From the NCBI GenBank assembly GCA_014879735.1, contig JACSRN010000132.1, positions 145,102-196,594 on the forward strand: 51,493 bases of DNA, read 5' to 3'. Positions 25,814 through 34,872 of the stretch are shown here, piece after piece. This stretch comes from Paracoccaceae bacterium (GTDB lineage Bacteria > Pseudomonadota > Alphaproteobacteria > Rhodobacterales > Rhodobacteraceae). A program made the translations under genes and the position numbers. Each line of letters begins with the position of its first letter. Position 1 is the stretch's first letter. The notes under the pieces were generated by a model. It ran no database searches, had not been told where the DNA came from, and saw only the letters and a program-made list of their open reading frames with translations.

Positions 25814-26689
25814 TCATGCGGCGGCCTTCAGCCATTTCAGAAAGGCCCGGACCGGCGCCCGTTTCGGCCCCGGCGGGGTGACGATGAAATAGGCCGGCAG
25901 ATGCGCCCGGCTGTCGTGAACCAGCACCAGCCTGCCGTCCGCGATATCATCCTCCATCAGGGCGAAGCTTTCGACGATCAGCCCAAGCCCCTGCCGTGCG
26001 GCCGCCAGCGACAGATCCTCGCCGGGGAATTCGGTCCGGCTCAGCCGCGGCGGATCCAGGCCCAGGCTGGCCAGATAATTGTCCTGTTCCGGCCAGTCAT
26101 GCGCCAGCAGCCATTCCATGTCTTGCATCTCGGCCGCAGTCAGCGCGGACCGGCGGCCCAGCAGCGCCGGCGCGGCGGCGACGGCCATCCGCGCCGGGGC
26201 CAGATATTCGGCTTCGACACCCGGCCAGTTGCCATTGCCGTAGCGCAGGCCCAGATCCATGCCGTCGCGCCGGAGGTCGAGAATCCTGGCATCGGGATGC
26301 AGCGTCAGGGCAATGTCGGGATGGCCCTCCCAGAAATCCTTCAGCCGCGGCATCAGCCACTGCGCCGCAAAACTCGGGGTCAGCGTGATTCGGACCGGCC
26401 GGTCGGCACCGCCTGCGCGCAGGGTTCCGACCGCTGCGGCGATGGTGGCAAATCCCTCGTCCAGCGCGCGCGCCAGTTCCGCGCCTTCGGCCGTCAACAC
26501 CAGCCCCCGGCCTGCGCGATGCGCCAGCGCCACGCCCAGATGCGCCTCCAGCCCGCGGATCTGCTGGGCCACGGCCGCATGGGTCACGTTCAGCGCCCGG
26601 GCCGCCGCCGACAACCCGCCCAGCGCCGCGACGGCCTGAAAGGCACGCAGCGCCGTCAAGGAGGGAAGGTGGGTCCAGTCGATCTGCAT
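25814..26689 (-). CDS. LysR-family regulator (GcvA-like)
   Basis: A 291-aa transcription factor. The N-terminal winged helix-turn-helix begins LPSLTALRAFQAVAALGGLSAAARALNVTHAAVAQQIRGLEAHLG, which is the GcvA-like subgroup. The effector domain (about 90-291) has the typical VRITLTPSFAAQWLMPRLKDFWEGHPDI and LDLRRDGMDLGLRYGNGNWPG blocks. It is divergent from a tiny ORF at 26789 with about 100 bases between them. The target and ligand are unknown. Confidence 0.92.
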   Translation of the reverse strand: MQIDWTHLPSLTALRAFQAVAALGGLSAAARALNVTHAAVAQQIRGLEAHLGVALAHRAGRGLVLTAEGAELARALDEGFATIAAAVGTLRAGGADRPVRITLTPSFAAQWLMPRLKDFWEGHPDIALTLHPDARILDLRRDGMDLGLRYGNGNWPGVEAEYLAPARMAVAAAPALLGRRSALTAAEMQDMEWLLAHDWPEQDNYLASLGLDPPRLSRTEFPGEDLSLAAARQGLGLIVESFALMEDDIADGRLVLVHDSRAHLPAYFIVTPPGPKRAPVRAFLKWLKAAA

Positions 26690-26788
26690 ATGTTAGTTAG
26701 ACTTACAGTTGGTTAGAATTGCTGACTCGGAAAACTGCATTGATTCAGCTAGAAACACGATATCACCTCAGCGCGAAAGGAGAAGGAA

Positions 26789-26896
26789 ATGTTGAGCATC
26801 TTCGCCGAAGCCCTCCTCATCGCCGCACGGATGCAACCGCTGCGGCGCGAAGAGCCTGGCCGCGACGGCCGCCGCCGCGAGACCGACAAGCGCTAG
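26789..26896 (+). CDS. candidate 35-aa small protein
   Basis: ATG at 26789 is preceded by a strong purine-rich ribosome site (AAAGGAGAAGGAA). The ORF starts MLSIFAEALLIAARMQPLRR and then becomes very basic (EEPGRDGRRRETDKR). A short amphipathic or hydrophobic N-terminus plus a charged tail is a common small-protein pattern. It is divergent from the LysR gene, so it may be its target, and it ends one base before the convergent HD gene's stop. No homologue is recognised with certainty. Confidence 0.5.
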   Translation: MLSIFAEALLIAARMQPLRREEPGRDGRRRETDKR

Positions 26897-26897
26897 C

Positions 26898-27503
26898 TCA
26901 CGATGTGCTGCGCGGAACCGCCAGCAATGCGGCATGCCGCGCCAGATAGGCGGTGCGCACTGCCGATGGCGGGCGCGGGTCGATCTGCAACCCTGCCATG
27001 ATCTCGGCCGTGGGCCGGCCGAAGAAACGGTCGGCCTCGGTTTCTGCAAAGCCTGCGATCTGTACCGCCTCTATCCAGGCCGAGACCCGGTCTGCGGCCT
27101 TGATCTTGCGTTTGATTTCGGCCGGCAGCACCATCGGTAGGCCAAAGCGCAGGTGCACGGCCGCGGTCAGTCGGGCGTCAAGCTCGCGATAGGCCGGGCC
27201 GATCGCCGATTTCACCGGCGTGATCATGTCGCCGATCACATATTCCGATGCGTCATGCAACAGCGCGGCAAGCCGCCAATGTGACGGAATCCCGGGATTC
27301 ATCCGCGCGAACAAATCCTCGACCAACAGGGAATGCTCGGCCACCGAATAGGCCCAGTCGCCGCGGGTCTGGCCGTTCCAGCGCGCCACGAAAGCCAGGC
27401 CATGGGCGATATCCTCGATCTCGACATCGACCGGGGTCGGGTCCAGAAGGTCAAGCCTGCGGCCCGAAAGCATCCGCTGCCATGCCCGTGCCTGCCGTGC
27501 CAT
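26898..27503 (-). CDS. HD-domain hydrolase, YfbR-like
   Basis: A 201-aa metal-dependent phosphohydrolase. HD-family ligands are visible as VAEHSLLVEDL, LLHDASEYVIGDMITPVK and KAADRVSAW. The HDASEYVIGDMITPVK block closely resembles YfbR 5'-deoxynucleotidases, which dephosphorylate deoxynucleoside monophosphates. The start at 27503 follows GGAGG five bases upstream. It is transcribed alone, away from the small exported protein at 27632. Substrate is inferred from family only. Confidence 0.85.
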   Translation of the reverse strand: MARQARAWQRMLSGRRLDLLDPTPVDVEIEDIAHGLAFVARWNGQTRGDWAYSVAEHSLLVEDLFARMNPGIPSHWRLAALLHDASEYVIGDMITPVKSAIGPAYRELDARLTAAVHLRFGLPMVLPAEIKRKIKAADRVSAWIEAVQIAGFAETEADRFFGRPTAEIMAGLQIDPRPPSAVRTAYLARHAALLAVPRSTS

Positions 27504-27631
27504 CCGCGCCTCCACCCCACCCGCTTTCTGCCGATAGCCCGCCGGGGTGCGGGCTGTAAAGCACGCAGGCGGGAACCGATTTCCGCCCGGCGGCGTTGTC
27601 TGTCCAAACCGCAACCTTCGGAGGATGTGAC

Positions 27632-28060
27632 ATGAACTCCCTGCCCTTCCTTGCCCTTGCGGCTGTCGCGTCGGTCTATGCCGTCGCAACCGACCGGCTG
27701 GAAGAACAGTTCGCGGTCCTGTCCGCACCGGGGATCGTTGCCTATGAGGCCAGCCCCAATCTGGCCGTCTACGACATGGAAATGCTGGCGGCGGATGACC
27801 AGCCCTATGATCAGGCGCATTGCATGATGCATGCCGCCATGGCCGAAAACCTCAGCCACGATTTCGCCGAGGAACGGGTAGAGGCCCGGGTTTCGGACGA
27901 AGGTCTGGTGATGGAGCTCTGGGCGTCCGAGGTGATGGGCACCTGGACGATCCTGCACAAGGGCGCCGATGGCGTGTCCTGCGTCGTGACCTCGGGCACC
28001 GGCTGGGCCGACGATGCCGCACCCGATCAGGTCTTCGCCAGCGCCGATCTTGCCAGCTGA
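27632..28060 (+). CDS. small exported protein of unknown function
   Basis: A 142-aa protein whose start is fixed by GGAGG at 27620-27624. The N-terminus (MNSLPFLALAAVASVYAVA) is a signal peptide or anchor. The mature part ends with a MELWASEVMGTWTILHKGADGVSCVVTSGTGW block; a similar G-x-WT ... G-x-x-C-x-V pattern is common in small periplasmic proteins of Rhodobacterales. Two Cys residues (in AHCMMH and VSCVV) could form a disulfide. It lies 108 bases upstream of ahcY, but no functional tie is clear. Confidence 0.75.
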   Translation: MNSLPFLALAAVASVYAVATDRLEEQFAVLSAPGIVAYEASPNLAVYDMEMLAADDQPYDQAHCMMHAAMAENLSHDFAEERVEARVSDEGLVMELWASEVMGTWTILHKGADGVSCVVTSGTGWADDAAPDQVFASADLAS

Positions 28061-28104
28061 TCGTTTCCGCCGACTGTTCGCCCGACGGCGCCCGGCCTCG
28101 TTCG

Positions 28105-28133
28105 TTGCCCCGGCCCCGCTTCGATGCTAAGGG
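28105..28133 (+). promoter_or_regulatory. candidate sigma70-type promoter of ahcY
   Basis: TTGCCC (28105-28110) and TAAGGG (28128-28133) are separated by 17 bases, 36 bases before the ahcY start. The -10 match is weak (TAAGGG), so this is a guess from spacing and position. Confidence 0.3.
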
Positions 28134-28168
28134 GCACGGGATCGAGAACCAGCGAGGCATTGCCGGAC

Positions 28169-29566
28169 ATGGCCGACTATATCGTCAAGGACATCAAGCT
28201 TGCGGATTTCGGCCGCAAGGAACTGACCATTGCGGAAACCGAAATGCCGGGCCTGATGGCCTGCCGCGAGGAATACGGCCCGTCCCAGCCGCTGAAGGGG
28301 GCGAAGATCGCCGGATCCCTGCACATGACCATCCAGACCGGCGTGCTGATCGAGACGCTGAAAGCGCTGGGCGCCGATGTGCGTTGGGCCAGCTGCAACA
28401 TCTTCTCGACCCAGGACCATGCCGCAGCGGCCATTGCCGCCGCCGGTACGCCGGTTTTCGCCATCAAGGGCGAGTCTCTGGAACAATACTGGGACTATAC
28501 CGACCGCATCTTCCAGTTCGGCGGCGAAGGCGGCACCTGCAACATGATCCTCGATGATGGCGGGGATGCCACGCTCTACATCCTGCTTGGCGCCCGCGTC
28601 GAGGCCGGCGAAACCGATCTGATCGCGGTCCCGACATCGGATGAAGAAGTCTGCCTGTACAACCAGATCCGCAAGCGCCTTGCCGCCAGCCCCGGCTGGT
28701 TCACCCGGCAGCGCGACGCGATCAAGGGTGTTTCCGAGGAAACCACGACCGGCGTCCACCGCCTGTACGAATTGCACAAGAAGGGCCTGCTGCCCTTCCC
28801 GGCGATCAACGTCAACGACAGCGTCACCAAGTCGAAGTTCGACAACAAATATGGCTGCAAGGAATCGCTGGTTGACGGCATCCGCCGCGCCACCGACACC
28901 ATGATGGCCGGCAAGGTCGCCGTGGTCTGCGGCTATGGCGATGTGGGCAAGGGATCGGCCGCCAGCTTGCGCGGCGCCGGCGCGCGGGTGAAGGTGACGG
29001 AGGTCGATCCGATCTGCGCGCTTCAGGCTGCGATGGACGGCTATGAGGTGACGCTGCTGGAAGACGAGGTGGCCAGCGCCGACATCTTCATCACCACCAC
29101 CGGCAACAAGGACGTGATCCGCATCGAGCATATGCGCGAGATGAAGGACATGGCGATTGTCGGCAACATCGGCCATTTCGACAACGAAATCCAGGTGGCG
29201 GCGCTGCGCAACCACAAATGGACCAACATCAAGGACCAGGTGGACCTGATCGAGATGCCCTCGGGCAGCCGCATCATCCTTCTGTCCGAGGGCCGGCTGC
29301 TGAACCTTGGCAATGCCACCGGTCATCCGTCCTTCGTGATGTCGGCCTCCTTCACCAACCAGACGCTGGCGCAGATCGAACTCTGGACCAAGGGCAAGGA
29401 TTATGCGCCCGGTGTCTATATCCTGCCCAAGGCGCTGGACGAGAAGGTCGCCCGGCTGCATCTGAAGAAGATCGGCGTCCGGCTGACCGAGTTGAAGCCG
29501 GAACAGGCCGCCTATATCGGCGTCAAGGTCGACGGGCCCTTCAAGGCGGACCACTACCGCTACTGA
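28169..29566 (+). CDS. ahcY: adenosylhomocysteinase
   Basis: A 465-aa cytosolic enzyme that hydrolyses S-adenosylhomocysteine to homocysteine and adenosine, clearing the product of methylation. Substrate and NAD sites are conserved: [14 protein letters not shown], the [20 protein letters not shown] segment, [16 protein letters not shown], the nucleotide loop [13 protein letters not shown], and the C-terminal KADHYRY. It has the roughly 40-residue insertion typical of proteobacterial and eukaryal forms. The start at MADYIVKDI fits the family length; only a weak GAGG lies 11 bases upstream. Confidence 0.98.
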   Translation: MADYIVKDIKLADFGRKELTIAETEMPGLMACREEYGPSQPLKGAKIAGSLHMTIQTGVLIETLKALGADVRWASCNIFSTQDHAAAAIAAAGTPVFAIKGESLEQYWDYTDRIFQFGGEGGTCNMILDDGGDATLYILLGARVEAGETDLIAVPTSDEEVCLYNQIRKRLAASPGWFTRQRDAIKGVSEETTTGVHRLYELHKKGLLPFPAINVNDSVTKSKFDNKYGCKESLVDGIRRATDTMMAGKVAVVCGYGDVGKGSAASLRGAGARVKVTEVDPICALQAAMDGYEVTLLEDEVASADIFITTTGNKDVIRIEHMREMKDMAIVGNIGHFDNEIQVAALRNHKWTNIKDQVDLIEMPSGSRIILLSEGRLLNLGNATGHPSFVMSASFTNQTLAQIELWTKGKDYAPGVYILPKALDEKVARLHLKKIGVRLTELKPEQAAYIGVKVDGPFKADHYRY

Positions 29567-29591
29567 ACGGATGTCGAAATCCGGCATTGAG

Positions 29592-29614
29592 AAGGCGCCC
29601 TCCGGGGCGCCTTT
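29592..29614 (+). terminator. rho-independent terminator after ahcY
   Basis: AAGGCGCCC and GGGCGCCTT form a 9-bp stem around TCCG, followed by TGTCATTT. It begins 25 bases after the ahcY stop. Confidence 0.8.
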
Positions 29615-29899
29615 GTCATTTCTGCCGCGGTACCGCCGCCCAAATGCGCAGGCAGGCGGGGCTGGCCGAATTTCTGACAAAAAAGATTGACCATTTCCGG
29701 AAAACCCGACAGGAGAGGGCCGGAAGCCAGCAGCCCCTGTCCGTCCCCTCGTCGGGCGGGGCGCGCAAGCCGGATCGGTTGCCATGCCGCAAGGCGAAGG
29801 CGCCCGGAGCGCAACAGGCTTCTGCCCCCGTTCACAAGCGCGACCGATCCATCAGGACAATGGCACGGACATCCCGTGCCCCAGAGGGGATTGGGAGAC
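29615..29899 (+). other. 285-base leader of the TonB receptor gene
   Basis: Between the ahcY terminator and the TonB receptor start. It contains an A-run (near 29680), a TTGACC hexamer (29687-29692) without a clear -10, and the palindrome TTCCGGAA (29695-29702), a possible regulator site. The receptor's reading frame stays open through much of it but encodes Arg/Pro-rich sequence and has no ribosome site. I looked for cobalamin riboswitch and Irr/RirA-type iron boxes and saw none. Confidence 0.4.
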
Positions 29900-31900
29900 A
29901 TGCAGACCCGCTTGAAACTGGCCACCACCACCGCCATCGCGCTGGGACTGGCCGTTACCGCACTGCCCGCAGCGGCGCAGACCGCCGAGGAGAGCTTTTA
30001 TCTGGGCGAGGTGATCGTCGGCTACACCAGGGACGGCACGCCGATCTACGCCGGCGAGAACACGGCCGCCCTCGACACCGAGGATCTGACGCGAACCGGC
30101 GGCGCGGCCGCACTGGACACGATCCTGCGCGAGCAGACCTCGGTCTTCACCCAGCAGGACATCGGCAACCCCGGGGTCGCCGTGAACATCCGCGGCTTCG
30201 AAGGTTCGGGCCGGGTGGCCGTCGCAGTCGACGGGGTGCCGCAGAACTTTCGCCTGACCGGCCATGCGGCGCAAAGTGCGGCCTATGTCGATCCGAATCT
30301 TCTGGCCACAATCGACATCACCCGCGGGGCCGTCATCACCGCGGGCGGCAGCGGAATCGCCGGCTCGGTCGACTTCCGCACCCTTTCGGCCGGGGATGTG
30401 GTGCTTGACGGCCAGGGCGCCGGCGGTCTTGTCCGGCTCAGCTATGGCGACAACGCACATCCCCAGGGCGGCATGCTGGCCATCGGCTATCTGGACGAGT
30501 GGTTCGATGCGTTGATTGCCATCAGCCGCAACCGCGCCGACGACTACAGCGACGGCGATGGCAATCCGGTGGCCAACAGCTGGACGGACAACGGCTCCGG
30601 TCTTCTGAAACTGGGCTACAACATCGGCGACAGCCAGCGCGTGACGTTCTCGGCCATGCGCTATGGCGCCGATTTCGTGGCCACCGGCTATACCCAGGAT
30701 CTGGCCAACACGATCTATGCGCTGGGCTACACGCTGAACCCCGGCGACGGGATCGTGAACCTCAGCGTGAACCTCTACCGCGGCGAGACCGAAACCCGAT
30801 GGGTCGCCGGAAGCGGCTCTGCCGTCGGGCGGATCCTGTCGACCGCCACCACCGGCGTCAACGCAACCAACATTTCCGAATTCGCGCTTGGAAACTGGAC
30901 CTTGATCAGCGTGAACGGCGTCGATTATTCGTACGACAGGCTTGCGGGCACCAAGGGTGGCGTGAACCCCACCGCGGGCAAGACCACGCGCGTGGCACTT
31001 TTCACCGAGAATGTCTTCACCTCGGGACCGTGGGAGCTGACCTTCGGGCTGCGGGCGAATTCCTACCGGATCGAAGGACTGGCGGCGCGCGGCGGGATCC
31101 ACAAGTCCTACGATTCGCTGGATCCGAAGCTGACGGTTGCCTATCGCGTGAACGACTGGTTCCAACCCTATGCCACGGTCTCGCGTGCGACCCGGGCACC
31201 GACACTGCAGGAAACCATGCTGGGCGGCACCCATCCCGGCGGCGGTATCGGCATGATCGCCAACCCCGAACTGCAGCCCGAGCAATCCACCGGCCTTGAA
31301 CTGGGCTTCAACCTCGACCGCACCGGCATCTTCACCGGCGACGATCGCCTGCAGGGTCGGGTAAACTTTTACCGGATGGATGTGAAGAACTATGTGACCG
31401 CCTCTTATCCGGGAAGCTTCACCAATGCCTTTGGCGACACCGGCATCGCCTTCGTCAACCTGCCCGGCACCGCCGAGACCCGCGGCTTCGAGGTCGAGAT
31501 CGCCTATGGCATCGGCGCCTTCGACCTCGCGCTGGCCTATACGCGCAACATGTCGGACATGCCGTCGCAGATCCCGGGCCTGGGCGCGGGGCAGTACCTG
31601 CCCGACGCCACCGTCACCCTGACCGTCGCCGGTCATTTCCTCGAAGACCGGCTGACGATCGGCGGGCAGTACAATTATGTTTCCGGCGGTCTCTACGCAA
31701 AGCTCTACGACCCAGCGACCTACAGCACCGATCAAAGCTATGACCTGGTCGACCTTTTCGCCAGCTACAGGGTATCGGACAACTTCACCATCAACGCCCG
31801 CATCGAGAACTTGTTCGACAAGACCTATGTTCCCTGGTTGTCGCTCTCCGAGAATGCACCGGGCCGCACGGCCTATATCGGCGGCGAGATCCGGTTCTGA
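29900..31900 (+). CDS. TonB-dependent receptor, heme/hemoglobin type
   Basis: A 666-aa outer-membrane receptor. The signal peptide (MQTRLKLATTTAIALGLAVTALPAAAQ) is followed by a plug domain (GVAVNIRGFEGSGRVAVAVDGVPQ ... GSGIAGSVDFRTL) and a 22-strand barrel. The stretch SRATRAPTLQETMLGGTHPGGG-x7-NPELQPEQS matches the FRAP/NPNL signature region of heme receptors, with a His between the two motifs. The C-terminus ends in the usual aromatic strand (IGGEIRF). No TonB, hemS or ABC heme genes are adjacent. The start has GGGAG just upstream. Confidence 0.88.
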   Translation: MQTRLKLATTTAIALGLAVTALPAAAQTAEESFYLGEVIVGYTRDGTPIYAGENTAALDTEDLTRTGGAAALDTILREQTSVFTQQDIGNPGVAVNIRGFEGSGRVAVAVDGVPQNFRLTGHAAQSAAYVDPNLLATIDITRGAVITAGGSGIAGSVDFRTLSAGDVVLDGQGAGGLVRLSYGDNAHPQGGMLAIGYLDEWFDALIAISRNRADDYSDGDGNPVANSWTDNGSGLLKLGYNIGDSQRVTFSAMRYGADFVATGYTQDLANTIYALGYTLNPGDGIVNLSVNLYRGETETRWVAGSGSAVGRILSTATTGVNATNISEFALGNWTLISVNGVDYSYDRLAGTKGGVNPTAGKTTRVALFTENVFTSGPWELTFGLRANSYRIEGLAARGGIHKSYDSLDPKLTVAYRVNDWFQPYATVSRATRAPTLQETMLGGTHPGGGIGMIANPELQPEQSTGLELGFNLDRTGIFTGDDRLQGRVNFYRMDVKNYVTASYPGSFTNAFGDTGIAFVNLPGTAETRGFEVEIAYGIGAFDLALAYTRNMSDMPSQIPGLGAGQYLPDATVTLTVAGHFLEDRLTIGGQYNYVSGGLYAKLYDPATYSTDQSYDLVDLFASYRVSDNFTINARIENLFDKTYVPWLSLSENAPGRTAYIGGEIRF

Positions 31901-31960
31901 CAGCGCGGGGGGTGCGGGATAAAGAGGGCGGGGATGAGCCGGCCCCCGGATTTTTCCCCA

Positions 31961-31988
31961 TTGCCGTTTGGCATCGTGGTCCTAAACT
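31961..31988 (+). promoter_or_regulatory. candidate promoter of the DUF2853 gene
   Basis: TTGCCG (31961-31966) and TAAACT (31983-31988) are 16 bases apart, 66 bases upstream of the start codon. The -10 shares four of six bases with TATAAT. Confidence 0.35.
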
Positions 31989-32054
31989 CCCAGCGTCTTG
32001 CCCGGGCCCCCAACGCCCCGGCAGAGGGATGGAAAAAACCAAGGAGTGGACGAG

Positions 32055-32396
32055 ATGGGCAAGCGGGACGAACTGATCGCGAAATATGCCGAGGACCTGA
32101 AAGCGAAATGCGGCGTCACCCCCGACATGGATCTGCTGCGCAAGGTCACGATCGGCTGCGGCCCGTCGATCTATGACAACGACGCCCAGACGGTTGCCGC
32201 CAGCGACAAGGAAGAGCTGGAGCGGATCAAGACCAATTTCCTGATGAAGAAGCTGGGGCTTGCCGACAGCCCCGCGCTGATGGCGGGCATCGATGCCGCT
32301 GTCGAGACCTATGGCCGGTCCGAGCGGAACAAGTACCGCGCGGTGTTCTACTATCTGCTCGTCAAGCAGTTCGGGAAAGAGGCCATCTACGCCTGA
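32055..32396 (+). CDS. DUF2853 family protein
   Basis: A 113-aa soluble helical protein matching DUF2853: RDELIAKYAEDLKAKCG, DMDLLRKVTIGCGPSIYDNDAQTVAASDKEEL, and the C-terminal RSERNKYRAVFYYLLVKQFGKE. The start is set by AAGGAG nine bases upstream. Two Cys residues are conserved-looking (AKCGV, IGCGP). The family's function is unknown. It stands between the TonB receptor and an MFS transporter, with its own likely promoter. Confidence 0.9.
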   Translation: MGKRDELIAKYAEDLKAKCGVTPDMDLLRKVTIGCGPSIYDNDAQTVAASDKEELERIKTNFLMKKLGLADSPALMAGIDAAVETYGRSERNKYRAVFYYLLVKQFGKEAIYA

Positions 32397-32486
32397 TCCC
32401 GGGCACCTGGTGAAATACCTGCGGCGGACATGGACATTTCCGGCCGGGCGCGCGATGGTCGCCGCGTTTCGAAGCCCGAGGTCTGA

Positions 32487-33680
32487 ATGTCCGCCACAAC
32501 CCACCCAGCGCCGCCCGAAACCACGATCATTCCGGTAATCCTTGCCATATCGGCAGGGCATTTCCTGAACGATCTGATGCAGTCGCTGATCCCCGCCTCC
32601 TATCCGCTGCTGAAGGCCAATCTGGCGCTGAACTTTACCCAGATCGGGGTGATCACGCTGGTCTTCCAGGGCACGGCCTCGATTCTGCAACCGTTGGTCG
32701 GCCTTTATGCCGATCGCCGGCCGATGCCCTATGCGCTGGCTGCGGGCATGGCGTCGACCGGGGCCGGGCTTGTGCTTCTGGCCCATGCGGCAAGTTTCCT
32801 GGCGGTCCTGGCGGCAGTGGCGCTGATCGGCCTCGGCTCGTCGATCTTTCACCCCGAGGCCTCGCGCATTGCCCGGCTTGCGGCAGGCATGCGGCCGGGC
32901 TTTGCCCAGTCGGTGTTCCAGGTTGGCGGCAATGCCGGTGCGGCCATGGGGCCGCTTGCCGCGGGGTGGATCGTACTGCAGCGCGGCCAGCTTTCCATCG
33001 AATGGTTCGCCGCTGCCGCCATGCTGGGAATGTTGCTTCTGGCCGCCGTGGGGCGCTGGTACGTGCTGCACGGCGCCGCACGGGCGCAGGCAAGGCGGGC
33101 GCGGGCACGGTCGGGTCAGGGCTATCCGCCGGCCATGGTGCGCCGCGGCATGACGCTTCTGATCCTGCTGATCTTTTCCAAGTTTCTCTATACGGCCAGT
33201 TTCTCCAGCTACTACACCTTCTATCTGATCGAGCATTTCGGGCTGACCGAAAACCAGGCGCTGAATGCGCTGTTCGTCTTTCTTGCCGCGGTGGCGGCCG
33301 GCACCATCGTCGGCGGCCCGATCGGCGACCGCATCGGGCGGCGCCGGGTGATCCTGTGGTCCATCGTTGGCATCCTGCCGCTGACGCTGGCGTTGCCCTG
33401 GCTTCCGCTGTGGCCCACCGTGGTGGTGGCGGCTCTCGCCGGGATGATCCTTGCCTCGGCCTTTCCGGCGATGGTGGTTTATGCTCAGGATCTGATGCCG
33501 CAGAACACCGGCATGGTGGCCGGGCTTCTCTTCGGGCTGGCCTTCGGCATCGCAGCGGTGGGGGCGGCCGCACTGGGCGTGCTGGCCGACCAGATCGGTA
33601 TCGTCGCGGTCTATCGGATCTGCGCCTTCCTGCCGGCGCTCGGCCTTGCCGCCTTCTTCCTGCCCGACGCGCGGCACTGA
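32487..33680 (+). CDS. MFS transporter, fosmidomycin-resistance (Fsr) type
   Basis: A 397-aa inner-membrane transporter with 12 predicted helices. The opening ILAISAGHFLNDLMQSLIPASYPLLKANLALNFTQIGVITLVFQGTASILQPLVGLYADRRP and the GLGSSIFHPEASRIARLA motif are characteristic of Fsr-type efflux proteins. Two six-helix halves are joined by a basic loop near residue 200. The natural substrate is unknown; the E. coli relative exports fosmidomycin. The next gene is convergent. Confidence 0.9.
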   Translation: MSATTHPAPPETTIIPVILAISAGHFLNDLMQSLIPASYPLLKANLALNFTQIGVITLVFQGTASILQPLVGLYADRRPMPYALAAGMASTGAGLVLLAHAASFLAVLAAVALIGLGSSIFHPEASRIARLAAGMRPGFAQSVFQVGGNAGAAMGPLAAGWIVLQRGQLSIEWFAAAAMLGMLLLAAVGRWYVLHGAARAQARRARARSGQGYPPAMVRRGMTLLILLIFSKFLYTASFSSYYTFYLIEHFGLTENQALNALFVFLAAVAAGTIVGGPIGDRIGRRRVILWSIVGILPLTLALPWLPLWPTVVVAALAGMILASAFPAMVVYAQDLMPQNTGMVAGLLFGLAFGIAAVGAAALGVLADQIGIVAVYRICAFLPALGLAAFFLPDARH

Positions 33681-33820
33681 GGCGGGTTGCCCACGAATTC
33701 GACTCAAATCCCGGGCGCTTCGGCTTTGCCCGGCTGCGCGCCAGCGTGTATCACCGTCTTGTCAGGGCAGAACCGCCGGACCTTTTCAGAACACATGCCG
33801 CCAGGGGGTATGTGGGGTGG

Positions 33821-33854
33821 ATGAAGGGTTCCGTAGGGGTGCGGAGCCCTTCAT
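33821..33854. terminator. hairpin between convergent MFS and lyase genes
   Basis: ATGAAGGG (33821-33828) pairs with CCCTTCAT (33847-33854); inside, TCCG pairs with CGGA after one mismatch, giving a long stem-loop 15 bases before the lyase stop. It probably terminates transcription from both sides. Confidence 0.55.
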
Positions 33855-33869
33855 TTCCATGGCAGAACC

Positions 33870-34796
33870 TCAATTCACCGGCGGCAAGCCGGCCTTTTCC
33901 CGGGCGGCGGTATCGACGTCGGCCCGCGAGGCGCCCTCCAGGAACTCATCATAATAGGCGATCAGCGTCGGTTTCGGCGCACCGCCGTTGTTCTGTGCCC
34001 AGCGGCTGGTGTTGCTTTCGAAAAGGCCGCGACGATGGGTGGGCACGCCGTTGGACAGGGAAAGCTGGCCCTTGTAGTCGCAGCGCAAAGTGCCGTTGAC
34101 CCAGACGCGCAGATAGCCAAAGCCATCGCTGCCGAAATTCGTGTTCACCACGATGTCGGTCCAGCGCGCCTTGGCCTCCGCCATGTTGAACAGGCGGCAG
34201 ACCCGGCCGCGGTTCTGCACCGCACCCCAGTTGCCCGCGCCGGCCATTGCATCGAGTTCGACCACCACATCTGCATTGGCCGGACCGGACGGCGTGCAGA
34301 CATTCGAGGCACAGCCGCGCCAGTCCCGCGTCGAAACCGGCAGCTGGATGAAGCGGAACAATGCGGGGTCCTCGCCCTGAATCTTCCATTCCCCGACAAC
34401 GGTGCCAAGCGACGTCTTGTCCGTCACCGGCCCGATGTTGGCATTATAGAAACTCCAGCCAGCCCAGTAGTCGCGGTTCACCCGCGCCTTGGAGACGCTG
34501 CGATCCTGAACGATCTGCGCGCGCGCGCGGGGATTGCCGCAATCGCTGCCGCCGCAATCGCCTTCGCGCAGTTCAAACCGTTCGCTGTCCTTGCCGCGCC
34601 GCACCGGATCGGGTGCCGTGACGCGGGCGAAGGCCCAGTCCGTCGGACTGTAAAGCAGGCTGAAGCCGGAAGGCGGGCGCGACGTGCCGCCCAATCCACC
34701 GCCCTCGGGCAAGCTGATCGTGATGCTGGTGCCACAGGCGCCGAGTCCCGCGGCCAGTGCCAGCCCCGACAGCATTCGGTTCGAAATTCCACCCAT
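33870..34796 (-). CDS. polysaccharide lyase lipoprotein (heparin-lyase-I-like fold)
   Basis: A 308-aa protein with a lipoprotein signal (MLSGLALAAGLGACGTS, lipobox Cys about 21). The body resembles the heparin lyase I-like jelly-roll group (Pfam family of PL13/PL20-type lyases): WAGWSFYNANIG, LGTVVGEWKIQGEDP, VVNTNFGSDGFGYLRVWVNGTLRCDYKG and RRGLFESNTSRWAQNNGGAPKPTLIAYYDEFLEG. Six or more Cys suggest disulfides. It is divergent from algD and so probably acts on the polymer made by that locus. ATG 34796 is preferred over GTG 34799 because GGAGG then sits seven bases away. Substrate is inferred. Confidence 0.75.
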   Translation of the reverse strand: MGGISNRMLSGLALAAGLGACGTSITISLPEGGGLGGTSRPPSGFSLLYSPTDWAFARVTAPDPVRRGKDSERFELREGDCGGSDCGNPRARAQIVQDRSVSKARVNRDYWAGWSFYNANIGPVTDKTSLGTVVGEWKIQGEDPALFRFIQLPVSTRDWRGCASNVCTPSGPANADVVVELDAMAGAGNWGAVQNRGRVCRLFNMAEAKARWTDIVVNTNFGSDGFGYLRVWVNGTLRCDYKGQLSLSNGVPTHRRGLFESNTSRWAQNNGGAPKPTLIAYYDEFLEGASRADVDTAAREKAGLPPVN

Positions 34797-34820
34797 CACA
34801 GCACCTCCGTATTTATGGCA

Positions 34821-34849
34821 ATATTATGGACTGTCCCGTCCGGATAAAC
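34821..34849 (-). promoter_or_regulatory. candidate promoter of the lyase lipoprotein gene
   Basis: On the minus strand GTTTAT (34844-34849) and TAATAT (34821-34826) are 17 bases apart. The implied transcript starts about 18 bases before the ATG and includes GGAGG at 34804-34808. Confidence 0.4.
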
Positions 34850-34872
34850 GTTTCGCGCCCGTGCCGGTTATT

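Noticed and set aside
28061-28168. SAH riboswitch upstream of ahcY
   Set aside because: I looked for the conserved SAH aptamer core and did not find it; only a GCCCC/GGGGC pairing is present.
29615-29899. Cobalamin riboswitch or iron box before the TonB receptor
   Set aside because: No B12-box-like GCCACTG or related core, and no Irr or RirA-type repeat; the receptor itself looks heme-type.
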